Of a DNA stretch of 64,000 nucleotides, positions 22,301 through 35,765 are shown piece by piece (the first letter of the stretch is position 1; each line of letters starts with the position of its first letter). Position numbers and translations under genes: made by a program. The DNA is from Brasenia schreberi (taxonomy: Eukaryota > Streptophyta > Magnoliopsida > Nymphaeales > Cabombaceae): assembly GCA_036023115.1 (NCBI GenBank), contig JAYKKT010000089.1, positions 6,705,501-6,769,500 of the forward strand, written 5' to 3'. A model generated the notes under the pieces. That model saw only the letters and a list, made by a program, of their open reading frames with translations, made no database searches and had not been told where the DNA came from.

Positions 22301-24590
22301 TCAGCTTTTCTTGGATTTCCTTGCTTCACCATCTCTGAAAACTTGTGCAGCCATGGATGCTCAGGCTGCTGCAGCTTGTGTGGGGTGACCTACAGACTAA
22401 TGCACGACACAAGACTAATACGAAAATAGGCAGTGATTCATGTTGACGGGGATAGTTTGTCTTTCAACTTCATTTCTTTTCTTTCCTGAGAGGAGACTCA
22501 AGTAAACGAAGGCGACAAGCGTGTGGAAGGTGTGCCACTTTTTGCACGCAATAGCGGTCCATGGACCCCAATTCTGTACTATGTGATGCAGCTCACGTTT
22601 GATTAGAACTAAGTCGCCAAGCCCTATCATCAAAGAGTACCAAGAAGACTTCTTATCATCAACAATGGTGGTCTTCAATGTGATTGAGAGTCTGAGATTG
22701 CTACCTGCACAATTGAGCAATTATTTATGGTTTTCAGTTTTCCTTCTCATTGTTTCTGAACATCTTTTACATCTTACCCAGCTATAGCTGAATTTGGTAC
22801 GTCGAATTCATTATGATATAAAGCGGGGTATTTTCGCAATCAAGGCAAAATTAGGGTGTGCGCGTATCAATTCTGTTCATTATGATAATGCAATTGTCTT
22901 CGAGATGCCTTCATCAATATGAAGGAAATGTAGAATCTATTCAGTCACAAGACGTACAAATTTTTTGGTAATTCCCCAAAGTTTAAAGTTGTATAATGCA
23001 TGTATGTCTGGACATCATCGCATTTTCCATTTCCCGTTCTAATAGGCAATCTTATTACAATACAAAGAAAGAACTGCTGTATTGTCGCCTAGCGACACGA
23101 CAAGAGCAATAGGGATGACAATGGGGTGGGTCGAGGATATGATAAGTATATCTATATCCTGCCCCATATCTGAACCTCATCTCTTATTTACCTTTACCTG
23201 CCCTGTAAACAACCCACATTGACAGGTATTAGGATGGGTCTTTCTTCCCCATGGGGTAATAAGACAAGTATTGAGTACCCCATACACTAATTTTAACTCC
23301 AATAGCATTTTTAAAATTTAAAGCATTTTTTGTTAAAATCATATCATTCTTAAATTTAATGGTATCTTTTTATCACATAGAATATCTGATGCACCTCTCA
23401 ATTTTAACCATCCTGCATTAATTCTATTTGTAACATCTCCATCAATTTTTTCATCACTTTGAAAATTTACCTTAGATATTTAAAACTTTTTCTTTTAGGA
23501 ATGTAGTATATGTCAATTTTAATTTATATGTCATCTGAAATAACCAAATAACCAAAACTTATATTTCATATTGGAGTGGTGTCTAATTCAAAATACACTT
23601 GAAGATGTGAAACCACTAGCAAAATCTCGCTGAGACAACACAAAATATCAAGCACAGACACAGTCACACCAATTATTGCAAGAGTTCCTATAATCTACTT
23701 GCCGACATTCCCAAACTACAAAATGATTGCATCCAAAACTCTACGAAATAAGGGCAAAAGAACAAAAATTAAGACAGGAATTACATATAAATATTTGAAA
23801 TATTTTCTCCATTTGCCTAAGCAAAAATGGTTAACAAGAGATCATTACATGTTTTACCTAATATAAAGAGTCTTTTTCTCATATTAGGATCCATTAAATA
23901 ATATCCTCCATATCATGACACCGTGTTAGAAGGAAAAATAGCGTTTGGAAAAGATTCAAGCATCTAGACAACACCAATTTAACATGGCATTGCTCATGAA
24001 CTTGCAATGGTTGGTTATGGGTTAATACAATAAGAAAGTCACCTCAACGTAATCAGAGATGTATTTTCTCATTATCAAAAGTAAAGAACAACCTAGTGGT
24101 TGTGTGTCAAGAGGTTGATACAATCACTTATAATTAGATTGAATTATCTATCTACCACATTATATTGACCTTCATGAGTGGAAGTCAGTGCGCCACACTC
24201 ATCACCACAAGCACCTATATTATAGTGTTATATGATCTACTTGAATTAACTTTCAAACTATGTCAATACAAGTATGAAAGCAAGAATTACAAAACCTATC
24301 ATGATATTGGCTAAAATATCAATATAGTGTGCTTATAACAAAAAAAATCATGATAAAGAGAAAATTTTATACAAGAATAACAAACCATCTCTTAGTCAAA
24401 TATGCTTCTTATGCTATTCATTTATTTGAAATATCATCTTCTTAAGCTTCTATTAGTAAAATATCTATAAAAGGACAAATAACAGATACTACATCCATTA
24501 AAATCAACTATCAATATAAATTATGAAATAAATAAATATATATATATATATAATTTGATATTATACCCGATTCATATTTCTTCCAATTGT
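22301..24590. other. Upstream of RLK, intergenic repeats
   Basis: No gene is supported. The minus frame 22415-22720 is open for 101 residues without a recognisable motif. At 23110-23290 the GGGATGACAATGGGGTGGGT start and GC-rich palindrome-like words (CCATGGGG, CTGCCCC) resemble the ends of plant non-autonomous hAT elements. This is weak. The rest is AT-rich. Confidence 0.3.
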
Positions 24591-24597
24591 TAGCTTG

Positions 24598-26456
24598 TCA
24601 CACCCGCTCGAGTCGCGACCACGACCCGGCCCGAGCAGATGCCACGTGGCCGCTTCTCGTGCGGGCGTGATGGTGAGCAATAACCAAATACAGTACTAAT
24701 TTAATGCAAACTCAAAAAATATCTAACTGAAATAAATATCCATATCGAAGTTATAAACAACACGTCCAAAATGGTGCGGGGCCCACCTAACAATAACCCC
24801 GAATAAAAGACTTTCTAAATCATTTGATACTTATCATACCATTTAAAATAAAATTACAGCTCTATCAAACTCCTACTCTGCTCCGTGTGCCTTCGAAGTG
24901 CTAGCTTCAGGATGAGCTGTAAAACAATAGGGTGAGCTCCTATACATAGCTCAGTAGGGAGGTTAAACATCTTTAAACAGAAAATATACTAAAAGCATGT
25001 ATAGTTCACAACAATTTCATAGCAAAGCATATTTACCTTGAAATAATGATCTCAAATTCATACGCACACACTCACACACACGCACACACATCATTAGTTT
25101 CGATAATTATAGCCCATACTGTGTCTGCCCCAAAGGCCACAGGAGTTGTCCGGCCCTCCCTAACGTGACCTCGGTAACCCCGTCCACGACGGTAACCACG
25201 AACTCTCACAACAGAGTGCTCGAGAACACACCCTGTATTCGCCCCAAGCCGGATCGCCCGAGGGACCTGCAAGTCTCTAGAGACCCCACACAAACCACAC
25301 AAGTACGACTCGTATATTCACACATCATTACATTTATAAAACCAATTACAGATCATCACATTTACAAACCATATCCAGATCCACGAATATCCAAAATCAA
25401 ACTCATATCTACACAATATTTAAACAACATTTAAATACCATGTTCATACAACACATGCATATCAAAATATGCTCTTTATCAAACAGTGTCATAAACATGT
25501 TCTATTTTAAAAGCATATCAAATAATCCGTAATTGTGAATAATATTTCACAAACATCAATAAAATATTTATCCATCATGCATATTTAAATATATCTAAAA
25601 CAGTAAAATCACTTCTTGCATGATTCTGTAAAAGAATGCATAACCCCCTACTTAAAGGAGTGCTAAGATCCAGTCCTCAAGCTGCTGAGCCACTCTTATC
25701 ACCACCAAATCCTCTAATTTTAATATCTAAACAATTACAAATAATTGAAACATTAAAATTTATTTAACTATAAGTCTAACAAAACAAATTGTATCCGAAT
25801 CGGATCCCAAACCCCAATCTGGATCTGTTTAAGCTATCCGAGATCCAAATCGATACCCAATTTCATATCTGATTCAAATGAGTGACACAATAGGTAGCTT
25901 GTGTCATTGCGTCAACAGAAAACCTTTAACTACTGACATGGGTCTTGTTTTTAACCTAAAAACTCATTTCAAGACACAACCCAAACTTGACCCGTTTCCG
26001 ATACAAAACCTGTTTCTTAACACACGACATGAATCAATGTCGGTTCATGACATTTCAGACATGACACAACATGGAAACGAGGGACATGCCCAAAAGGCCG
26101 CTTTTTTTTTCAGCATCGATTTAACCGGTTTCTGGCGAATCGTAACCGTTTCCCTATCAAATCAACTTACCTACCCTACCAAAACACTTAGTTCTACCTC
26201 AAACCTTCAATCCAAACCCAAAACGATGATTTTCAACAAGTTTTTCATAAAAAATGAGAAAAAAACGAAAATCTGAAAAATAGGTAAACTCACCGGATTC
26301 CGACCAACTCCTCACATTTTCTGATTGGTTCGAGACTGTCCCAATTCCCTGAAGAAGACACTATGAAGGGCCCTTTTTAAAGACCCTTCATCTCTTAGAT
26401 ATGGCCGTTACTGCACAGCCTGTGCACAGTCTGTGCAGTAATGCTTAAGCATTAAA
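24598..26456 (-). mobile_element. LTR-like insertion nested in a hAT element
   Basis: A GC-richer block of 1.86 kb starts (plus strand) TGTCACACCCGCTCGAGTCG, i.e. ends GGGTGTGACA on the minus strand, a common LTR 3' end in plant gypsy elements. The sequence TAGCTTG occurs directly before (24591-24597) and directly after it (26457-26463), as a target-site duplication would. Readings on both sides belong to a minus-strand hAT transposase, supporting insertion. No polyprotein is seen, so a solo LTR or a non-autonomous element is likely. The other terminus (TTTAATGC on the minus strand) is not a canonical TG, so the exact class is uncertain. Confidence 0.5.
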
Positions 26457-26459
26457 TAG

Positions 26460-28130
26460 CTTGTTCCACGAAATCTTCTTCTTTAATCTCATAAATGTAA
26501 CCAATCCTTATCACAAATAAGAGCTTCCACGATTTAGAAGCAAGTACCCTACCGCCATTAATGAAGGTTGATTTTGAAGCAAGTATTTCTCAACCTCCAA
26601 CTTATATTCAGTTGCATCATTATTTTTCATATGTTATCTAAACATATTCATATGAAAAGAGCAAGAATCTTATGGAGTATTACCTAATTCATTTGTTGGA
26701 AAAGAATTCATAGCTTGTAATGTATTCTCTTTGCCTCTATATATTTTTTATAATCTTCATAGAGATTGATCAAAACCTCATGTACATGTGCACGCAGGTG
26801 AGAACCCACTTCTTTTTCATACATAGCACTAAAATTTTATGAAGAAAATTCAAGTTTATATTGAGGATCAAGCACAATAGCTACAAATAATAGAGTATTA
26901 ATCTTCTCAGATTTTCTTCAATATTTATCAAATTTCTTTCTCATATTCATAATCATAGTCTTTACAATATCATCATATATATCATATAGTTCATGCAACA
27001 CAGAATAAAGTAAAACAAACTCATGGAAGAAAGCATTGATAATAACATAGTTAAAACCTGAAAACTTCAATCATCTCATAAAAAATAGCTAAAAACTTTA
27101 TAAAAATGCTAGAATTATCCCAATCTTCCTTTTTGAATGGTCCAACCCTTTTATCATCCTCTAAAAATAAGAAATATATTGTTCATTATCTTCTTCTAAC
27201 CTTTCACATGCTCATTCAAAATTTAATGATAACTTCAACATTATATAGGTGGAATTTCACCTAGTCTTAACATCAAGTGATACAAGTCTGCTAGCAAAAA
27301 GCTTCTCCACCTCGACACAATCCCTAAATGTTCTCGATCGTGATGGGTAAGTCCTCACATATTTGATTGTATTATGGATGTTACTAATAGATATATCAAG
27401 ATATTTCATACCCTTAGATATAATCAAATTAAGTATATGGGCAAAACATTTGAAATGTGTAAATTCTCTACTCAAAACATCCTTTTTCAAGTATTTATCT
27501 TTTTCTTTATGAAGGCAAGAGCAATATCATTAGAAGTTGCATTCAAGCAAACAATATTCAATAAGTTTGTCAATTGTTTTTCCTTTATGGTTAGCCATTT
27601 GACAAAAATTAAAGATTCTCTTTTGGTAATTCCTTTTTTTATCAATAAAATGAGTTTTAAAATTATGTATGAAAGATTTTGAATAGAGATCGATGTATTA
27701 ATTGTTAAAGAGATTTTTTTAATGGCTTTGCCAACAACTTCTTCAATTTTTACTTTTCTTTTAAGTATAGTGAGAAACAATCTCTTGCAATAATAATAGA
27801 AGATGGAACCCAAAAATAAAAAATATTTCTTTATAAAATTATCTAAAACCTTGTTTCTCTATAAAATTAAATGAAAGCTCATCCATGACAATCATTCTAG
27901 CCAAGAAAGACATGCATCTCTTACTATTAAAAGTATGAACAACAAATTCTTTTCCACTTTTTTCACTTCCATCAATAAAGGTTAACTTTTTAAAAGCAAG
28001 AGTTTGTTGATTATTTATAGTAGACCTCTTATATAACGAGGATTTCTTACATTGTGTTTTCAAGTGCTTCTACTTAGAACTAGTTTCCGATTTTGAGTCA
28101 TAGGAATAATCTATCACAGTAATTGTAATA
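26460..28130 (-). pseudogene. hAT (RICESLEEPER-like) transposase, decayed
   Basis: Minus-strand pieces in family order: HLKTQCKK (end of a BED-type zinc finger, about 28060), FLARMIVMDELSFNFIEKQG (about 27850-27900), NTSISIQNLSYIILKLILL (about 27660-27700), LIFVKWLTIKEKQLTNLL, CLNATSNDIALAFIKKKIN, FTHFKCFAHILNLIISKGMK (about 27430-27470), SISNIHNTIKYVRTYPSRSR, EVEKLFASRLVSLDVKTR (about 27257-27310), TLLFVAIVLDPQYKLEF (about 26850-26900), and VEALICDKDWLHL with EEDFVEQ (about 26465-26510). Many stops and frame changes occur. The reading may continue across the nested insertion at 24590. Confidence 0.85.
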
Positions 28131-29699
28131 ACATTTTAATAGCACCCCATTAACAATATTCTCTTTCTTAAAGTGAGTTCATATCTCTGAACCTTCTCGT
28201 GAATGTTTTCTTTTATCAAGGTTTGATGAGCTATGAACATACTTAAGATAAAGTACTTTCATATCTTCAATTTCAATGTTATGTGTCATATCATTTTCAT
28301 TTTGGTACTCAAACTAAAGAAGGTAATGATAAATAAAATAAAATGAAGTATATCGACAATTCAATGTATTATTATATAAAGTTAAATAGCATTTTGAAAT
28401 TGAAGTAACCAACTAATTGGAAAGAAATATGTAGTAGTGACTATACACAAGTATAAACTTTATATGACTACAATATGGAAAAAATATGTTGCCTTTTATA
28501 AAAGAGTTAAAAGAAAAAAAAAGTGTCAATACATCCTAAGCAAAAACCACACATAGCACATGGCATATGATAGAAATCAAAGACTAGTACTTATATTAAT
28601 TTGGTAGAGAATCCAAATATTATAGGCATGAATCAATTTTTGGAGAAATCCTACAAGTAGAGCATGCCAACTTATATTGTCAAATTGTATAGAACTTGGT
28701 GACAATATAAAACATGTGTTCCAAGGATTTGAATGATAACGGGCATTCAATATGGAGAAACTATGCAAGAAGGAAAATTGCAACTTTAAGAAAATATAGA
28801 GTTTACTTTTAACATTTCTTTCACTAACACTAATAAGTGAATTCGCCTACAACCAAGACCTAACAATACTTGTCAAGTTCCTTTAACATTTCTTTCTCTA
28901 AGGAGCAGCAATTATCTCGGTTAAGTTATTGACAGCCCACACCATATTGTAGGCATCCAAACCTATAACAGTGTTAAAAACTGCTTGATACATTTTTCTC
29001 ATCACATGAATTTTGTTTCTAACATCCTTACCCTCTTTAATTGTGTCTAACAAAAACCAAACAGCTTTAAAAAATTCAAGCTTTCAAACAACATGTGATC
29101 TTGATATTGATTACATATATAGATAAAAAGAAACCTCGGACATTTTTCATTGACCTGCATCACTCTTTTGATACCAAGAATTGCTTTGCTCATCTTTAGT
29201 GTTGTGGAACACTATGCGGTAAGAACCAACTCATAGCGTATTCTGATGGAAGTTAACAATGAAGAACACGATGAAAAAGTAGAGTGAAGAAGTGTCAAAC
29301 AACAGAAGTGCCATCATATACATCAATACATGCATACATATGAAAAACTATTATGTTATAAATTGTAATTAAAATAAAGAATCAACCTAAATAAAATGAA
29401 TTAGAAGATTAACATATACAAGTTAAAGATGGCATTGACGATATGATACAGGTCACCAGTTATTTGATGCCTGATGGAGAGAAGGAGAAGAATGGGTCAT
29501 GGATGGTGACCTGATGGAGATGGGAAGGACGAGGACAAAAGGAAGAAATCGTTGAAGGAGAAGGGGATGGAGTTCTGGAGTGGGTTGTCCATCGTAGACT
29601 CATCATGGTCAACCTTATGGAGAAAGAGGGAAGGAATAGATGCGGGAGAGAAGGGGGCACGTGAGTCTGTCTAGAGTTTGTCGTTGTATGTAATGGGTA
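28131..29699. other. Intergenic, nothing assigned
   Basis: Minus-strand 28900-29100 gives NKIHVMRKMYQAVFNTVIGL and DAYNMVWAVNNLTE, open but unassigned; it could be transposon sequence upstream of the hAT. 29460-29660 is a purine-rich tract whose open frames look like composition artefacts. Confidence 0.3.
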
Positions 29700-30050
29700 T
29701 ATAAATGCGACTCATCCATATGTTGGTCCGGGTGTGTTATCAAACGCTCCCAAGAGTCCCCTTCTCTCCTCCCTCGTCATTTTGAATAAACCCCGATTAA
29801 TGTCAGGATCGACTTTGTGAGGTAACCCTCCCTCATGCTTAAAACAAGTAGTCGTTCCAATCTTGTCTTCACTTTGTTTAGAAGATAATGATAGTTTCCC
29901 TTCTTCCTCACCTGATTCTTTACATCTAACATATGTTTAGTTTTCCTTCTTCGTTTACAGTGAGGCCTCCGAAGTCAGGTTAGGTGGCTAACGCCCTGCG
30001 TGCTTAAACAAGATAATATGTGATTTCTCCATGTTATTTTCTTCATTATT
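29700..30050. repeat. Repeat block B (5' flank of aminotransferase gene)
   Basis: Reverse complement of 13107-13465 in block A. Landmarks: GGTGTGTTATCAAACGCTCC, CCCCTTCTCTCCTCCCTCGT, GGTAACCCTCCCTCATGCTT, CTTTACATCTAACATATGTT and CATGTTATTTTCTTCATTAT. A deletion of about 10 bp near 29860 and several substitutions separate the copies. It ends 210 bp before the proposed start codon at 30261 and may hold the promoter. Confidence 0.85.
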
Positions 30051-30260
30051 TTGGTCCACAATGCACTGGACGGGACTGCAACATTCGCAACATCGTTCAA
30101 ACTTTATGTTGTGCGTGCTGACACAATTCAAACACGTAGAACAGAAAGGTGTTTTTTATGGAAACAAGGGGAAAAGGGAATATTGCAAGAAAGAAGAAAA
30201 AGGGGAGTATCAGATAGACTTGAAGTTAATTAAGCGGCTTTCTCCCACCTGTCAAAATCG

Positions 30261-33200
30261 ATGGGTTCTCTTCGTTTACCAGAAGGCCCACCGTTTTTTC
30301 ACCACCATGCTACCTACAGGCTACAGCACCTAGCTGGTATTGCTTTTGTTCTTCGCGTCTTTGACCAGCCCCGCCTGCCCTCTTTACACCAGAAGAGATC
30401 TTCGCTCTCTTGCCGCTGCTCATTCTTTCCAGGCGCTTTTACTATGAAGGCTTGCAGTTCTCTATCCAACGGTGATACTTTTCCTACTTATCTTCCTCCA
30501 GTTCCCTCATGTGCCCACGATTCTCTCATGGATTAGGTTCCTGAATCCTTATTCTCTAATCCACAACCTAACCCATCTTTCTTTCTTCTTCTTTGGAATT
30601 TGAACTTTTTGTACAGAAGATCAATTTAAATCGGCAAACGGAAATGACGAGGATGGTCTTCGTGTTCCAGTTTACTCCAGTTCCGAGGTAAAGTTTGTAC
30701 TCCCTGATTGTTGAAGGTGGTTCCTCCAAACTAACCTAATCATGATGGTGTTGGTGGTGGTTATGATGAGGGGCAGCATAACTTCTATTCTCAATGAACA
30801 GCTTAGTTTGTTTCTTTTCGACCATAACAACGGTAGCATAATCTTATAGTCACTAAACGCATGCTGATTAACACGAAAGGGGTTGTTCACGTAACATGGA
30901 ATCCAATGACGTGCAATATGTCCAGTTCCGAGGTAAAGTTTGTACTCCCTGATTGTTGAAGGTGGTTCCTCCAAACTAACCTAATCATGATGGTGTTGGT
31001 GGTGATTATGATGACGGGCAGCATAACTTCTATTCTCAATGAACAGCTTAGTTTGTTTCTTTTGGAATTACTTGTCATCTTGCTCTCTCGACCATAACAA
31101 GGGTAGCATAATCTTATAGTCACTAAACGCATGCTGACTAACACGAAAGGGGCTGTTCACGTAACATGGAATCCAATGACATGCAATATGTCTCTTCTTC
31201 AAGCAAAAGTAGATATCCATGTCATGCTCACCTTGAGGTTTCGTAAAAGTTGGTGTGAAAATTTTGTCTCTGAATTTGTATTTTTGCTCCCAATGTATAC
31301 AGAAGTTATGTTTTTAACTTTAAATAAATAGCAGGTGCTTCAAAAGCTCAGGTCAGTATGGGAGACAGTGGGAAAACACTCTTATGCAGCCATGTATTCC
31401 AGCCTTTTTGGGGGAATAACAGTTGACCCAGCAATGATGGTAATTCCGATTGATGATCACATGGTTCATCGAGGCCATGGTGTATTTGACACCGCAATGA
31501 TACTTGACGGGTATGATTTGACGTTTAGCATTCTTCCTTCCTTTCTATATGATAAACTAAATATCTCCCAATCTCATCTGATGATTGCTATTCCCTTCTA
31601 CCGATACTTTGAGGCCATTGATTTATCTAGCTAATTGCGAGTAGTGCTGCTTAGGTTGAGAATACCAGGAAAGAAGGTACTCCAACCAATAATTCCTTAG
31701 ATAAATCCTCAAGAATTCAATTGCAATTGAAAATTCCTGGTGATAAAAACTCTGAAAAGCAGTGTTCTAGATATGAATGTGTAACACGGGTCTAGAGGCC
31801 CAACAGTACCATGTTCTGGGTACGAAAAAGTAACAAAATCAATACAATGTGTATGAAACGCCCCCATATCGGCCCATACTGATCATACAATACGGACTCC
31901 TACATCTTTCATTTACTATGTATCTTCTCAAAATCCTCAGGGATTTGTTACGTATGACATTGCTTAACTCTACTCCCATATTATCTGCATCAATCTGTTC
32001 ATATATCGAACTGTTGGAAGTTAAGGCATTAATGCCAAGTTCCAATGTTTTTGTACTCATGCAGATCCTGATTCCTAGTGAAGGAGGTGGTAAATCTAAA
32101 AGGAAATTAGGAGGAATAACTATTCCATGTATCATTCTTAAAGTAAAACCAGAACATGTTGTTAGAAAGTAACTTCAGTACTCTTTCCTCAATTTTCCTT
32201 TTCCATCCAAATGCACAACTTTTTTTTCAATCCAAATACATTCTTGGTTCATTTACATGTTCTCAACTGAAGTAACTGAAAGTTCACTTTTTAACACAAT
32301 AAAGGGAGCTTAAAGACTCGAAGTGCAATGATACCCTCACATATAAGGGAAAGATGGTTCCTACCTATTCCTGTGTAATATTATTTGTGTAATCGGATGG
32401 TGTGTTGCAAGATTCAATTCGGATAGATTCACAAGAGATGATATGCATTGGATAAATTGACTGCTTCCTGACACAACCCTTGGCGATATGCAAAGATGAT
32501 CACTCGTATATGCACAAAAAATAATTAACTTAGTTTCAGAATGTTGAGCTGCTTCAGCACCAATCCAGGAAGAGTCAACGCTCCTTAGTTATAAACCGTT
32601 TGCTGGAAGGATTGGATGCCCAGATGTTCTGCGTGATGACAAAATTAAGAAATTACACCAAAAAGGTACTTATACGTACGTAATCAACTAGCTCTATTTC
32701 TTGATGCAGTTCTCACTCATGGGACTTTTTCCATATTGTTTCTAGAACGTTCTGATTACATTTCCACTTTGTGGGCATCAGAAGGTTCTATAATGTGTGG
32801 ATTTCACATTTGATCAGTAGCTACTGTTCACTGAAACTGGAAACATATCCTGAGTGAACATCATATGTTTTGTGGTGTTGAAATAAAAAAAACAGGCTTC
32901 ATGAAAAGCGTGGGGTGCTTATGTTATGAGACTGGTTAAAATTTGGTTCTTTTGTTTTTCGTTATTGTACTTATAGAACTATCCAGCATCAGGTATGGAG
33001 CTCTTGTTGTAATGACCGTGTTGACTTTTCCTTTTCTTCAATTGAATAAATTCATTTTCTTTCATGATTTCAATCTCAACCCAGGTACCATAGATTTACT
33101 GAAACATAAGGGTGTGTTGGCATGTATATTTTAATTATTTGCAGTTCCTTTGTGAAGATGATTTTATATGTCTATGAACCCTTCTATAGAGTATAAATTT

Positions 33201-35765
33201 TTGTACGGATAAGAGAATCCTTCTCTTTTTCATTTTCCCCTCTTAAGGCATGTGCATTGTCTAAATCACTTCTGTTATCAATCTATAGCATATCATGGCT
33301 TTCTCTATTGCTATGTTAATATATTCAGTCATGGATATCCTTGGATATCATTGTGTCTTTTCCTTCTTGCTATCAATTTATCTGAAAACTCTTCCATGTA
33401 TTCTTTTTTATTACTAATTGATCATATAAATTAATATGTGAATTTGAAAAGGCAGATACTTATATGAGTTGGACAATCATCTTGATCGGCTATTGCACTC
33501 GGCATCCATGGCGAAGATCGTATCTCCTTTTCCAAAGAAAGCTCTAAGAAGCATCCTCATCCAAACAACTGCAGTATCGGGATGCAGGGCTGGTTGGCTA
33601 AGATATTGGTTAAGTGCTGGACCAGGAAACTTTTTACTATCATCTTCTGGCTGTCCAACATCTGCATTTTATGCCATTGTGATTGAGGAGGACTACGTGC
33701 CATCCAAGAAAGGGGTGAAAGTGATAACGTCAACAGTGAGAATGAAACCACCTGAGTTTGCGACCATGAAGAGTGTAAATTATCTTCCCAATGCGCTTTC
33801 TATGATGGAAGCAGAGGAGAAGGGAGCATATGCTTCTATATGGATTGATGATCAAGGCTATGTAGCTGAAGGTCCGAATGTAAATGTGGCATTTATAAGT
33901 CAAGATAAGGAGCTACTGATGCCTTCATTTGACAAAATACTTGGAGGGTGCACTGCAAAGAGATTGATCACATTAGCAGCAGAGCTAGTTCAGGAGGGTC
34001 TTTTGAAAGGTGTCCGCTTGACTGATATAACAGTAGATCAAGCTAAGAGTTCAGCTGAAATGATGTTTGTGGGCAGCGGCCTTCCTATTTTGCCAATAGT
34101 CATGTGGGACGAGCAGTCTATCGGAGACGGTGATCTGTTCTCACCCCTTTTCTTCTTCATCTTATTTGAGCCAAGTTCAATTCTTTCATGTGCATCTGCT
34201 TCCCTATGGTTATTGATCAATCTGTACTTGCTCGCATCTCTTTCACAGGGAAAGTTGGGAAATTGACACTAAGACTCCAAGATATACTCTGGCAGGATAT
34301 GGCTTTGGGGCCTGAGATACAGAGGATTCCTGTTCCATACATGTCGGAAGATCACAACTACGAACGTGAGTTATTTCATGAAATATTGGTCTGAATGTAT
34401 TGAAACATTTTTCCTTTCTTTGTTTTATTGATAAAAAACTTCAGGGGTTAAGAGACCCCACACGTGTCTTGGTTAAGGCTGCTAAACTTCACAATTTATC
34501 TAGTAAGATTTAACAGTTCACTTTTCCAAATTCATGCTTTCTAAGGTTTCTACTGCCAGAAATAGGATTTCTCGCCACCTCGAATTGGTGAAAATAACTG
34601 CCCTCTAGTGGCTATGGTTGTCGCCTCTCCTGAGGCCACGCACATCAACAAGACTTGGACTGAATATATAATGTGTAGATTGGATCACTTGCAACTCAAC
34701 CAGATCAGAGTAAGTTGTTAAGCTGGGATTGGCTGTTGGTGTTGTTAACGAGCACGTCTTCGAAGACCATCTCCTCCTTATTGTCCCTTCAATTTCGTTG
34801 AAGGATAGACAAGCTGCAGAACAAAAAACCCAATCTCTGAATCATCTTTGCATGGCGTGATTAGTCATCTATCCATGTTGACTTTACCCTAAATTAGATC
34901 ACTGGCATGTGTTGTCAATGTTAGTTTGGACGTGGAAGTTGGTCAACCATTCGTTATGTCCAGGCATGAAGCAGGATCTGTTAGAAAACAGATTCAGATT
35001 CCGCATTTAACGAAAATTCTGATTTGTATCATTTACATTCAACATACAACCCGATTAGCTGTCTGATCGGGTAAAGTTCAAAGTACAACACCAAACCAAG
35101 ATATCGTTAGAGTCGATCGTCATTGACATGTGTAGACTTAAGTCTGTAGACTTAAGGCCTACATGGTTAGAGCCGATTCTTGTTGGAATGGGAGTGTTGT
35201 TGAAAACTTACCATTGTTTACCAAATTAAGATGGACGAAGTCCACCAGTGTCTTGAAAAATTTAAAGGCACCTATATGTTAAACAGACATGCAAATTTTT
35301 GAGATGAGCAAGTTAAATTGGTAGTATTTGTTTAGATAAGCTACTGATACTTTTCACACTTCATATTTTGAAAAAAAATGCGTTAACTACATTTTTGAGG
35401 TATGCCTAAATGTTAGATATCCTTCTGAAACGTTTCCAATTTATTGTTAGTTTCGTAGGAGCTGATGGCAGGTTAACTTATGAACAGAGGTGGATATTGA
35501 GTTATGATCACAAGGACCTGAAGAAGAATTTATAGTTCTTTTGTACCTTCTGCAATTTTTTGGGCTTGTTTGGAGTAGCAGATTCAAGTGTCCTTTATAG
35601 AATTGTTTGAGAGGTGGTATCGTTTTCTTCTGTTTGATATATCTTAATATCCTTGGTGCTTAATAATGTAAAATTTAGCTTATTTATGAAAGAAGAGTGG
35701 ACTTGCGGACTCACGAAGTTTTGCATGTTTCAGTTTTCTTTTGCTTTTCAGGAATCGGCAAGTAG
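30261..35765 (+). CDS. DAAT: D-amino-acid transaminase / ADC lyase-like, plastid
   Basis: Class-IV PLP aminotransferase fold, matching the plant enzymes described both as D-amino-acid transaminase and as aminodeoxychorismate lyase (PABA step of folate synthesis) in plastids. Exons: 30261 onward (MGSLRLPEG, transit-peptide-like); 30616-30687 (SANGNDEDGLRVPVYSSSE); 31335-31510 (VDPAMMVIPIDDHMVHRGHG, VFDT); 33456-34129 (YELDNHLDRLL, SAGPGNFLLSSSGCPTSAFY, the PLP lysine region FATMKSVNYLPNALSMMEAE, GYVAEGPNVNVAF, GGCTAKRL, MFVGSGLPILPI); 34249-34365 (KVGKLTLRLQDILWQDM, EIQRIPVPY); 35752-35765 (R-IGK-stop). Phases agree from 30616 on. The junction between the first two exons is unresolved: the obvious donor follows an in-frame TAG near 30536. 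If the donor at 34366 is skipped, the frame ends at 34392-34394. Confidence 0.85.
30676..31190. repeat. Intron tandem duplication copying a splice donor
   Basis: Unit 1 is 30676-30920 and unit 2 is 30921-31190. Both start TCCAGTTCCGAGGTAAAGTT and end ACATGGAATCCAATGAC with GCAATATG. Unit 2 has an extra 25 bp or so (TTGGAATTACTTGTCATCTT region, about 31059-31085). The first 12 bases are the end of the exon and the donor, so a second perfect copy of the donor (30933) now lies in the intron. Confidence 0.95.
31511..33455. other. Long aminotransferase intron, nothing coding
   Basis: 1945 bp. The stretch 31840-31920 has CGTAT/GATCATACAATACGG words like those at 1-80 and 5.3-5.7 kb, perhaps another trace of that repeat. 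Open frames at 31849-32172 on both strands have no motif. Confidence 0.4.

Noticed and set aside
22415..22720. 101-residue minus-strand frame upstream of the kinase
   Set aside because: No motif, no splice context joining it to the kinase signal peptide, which has its own start at 22300.
25165..26276. Two plus-strand open frames of 89 and 132 residues
   Set aside because: They lie in the LTR-like block and have no recognisable domain.
28577..28783. Minus-strand open frame that looked like a secreted or PPR-type protein
   Set aside because: Composition is that of AT-rich intergenic DNA and no repeat motif is kept.
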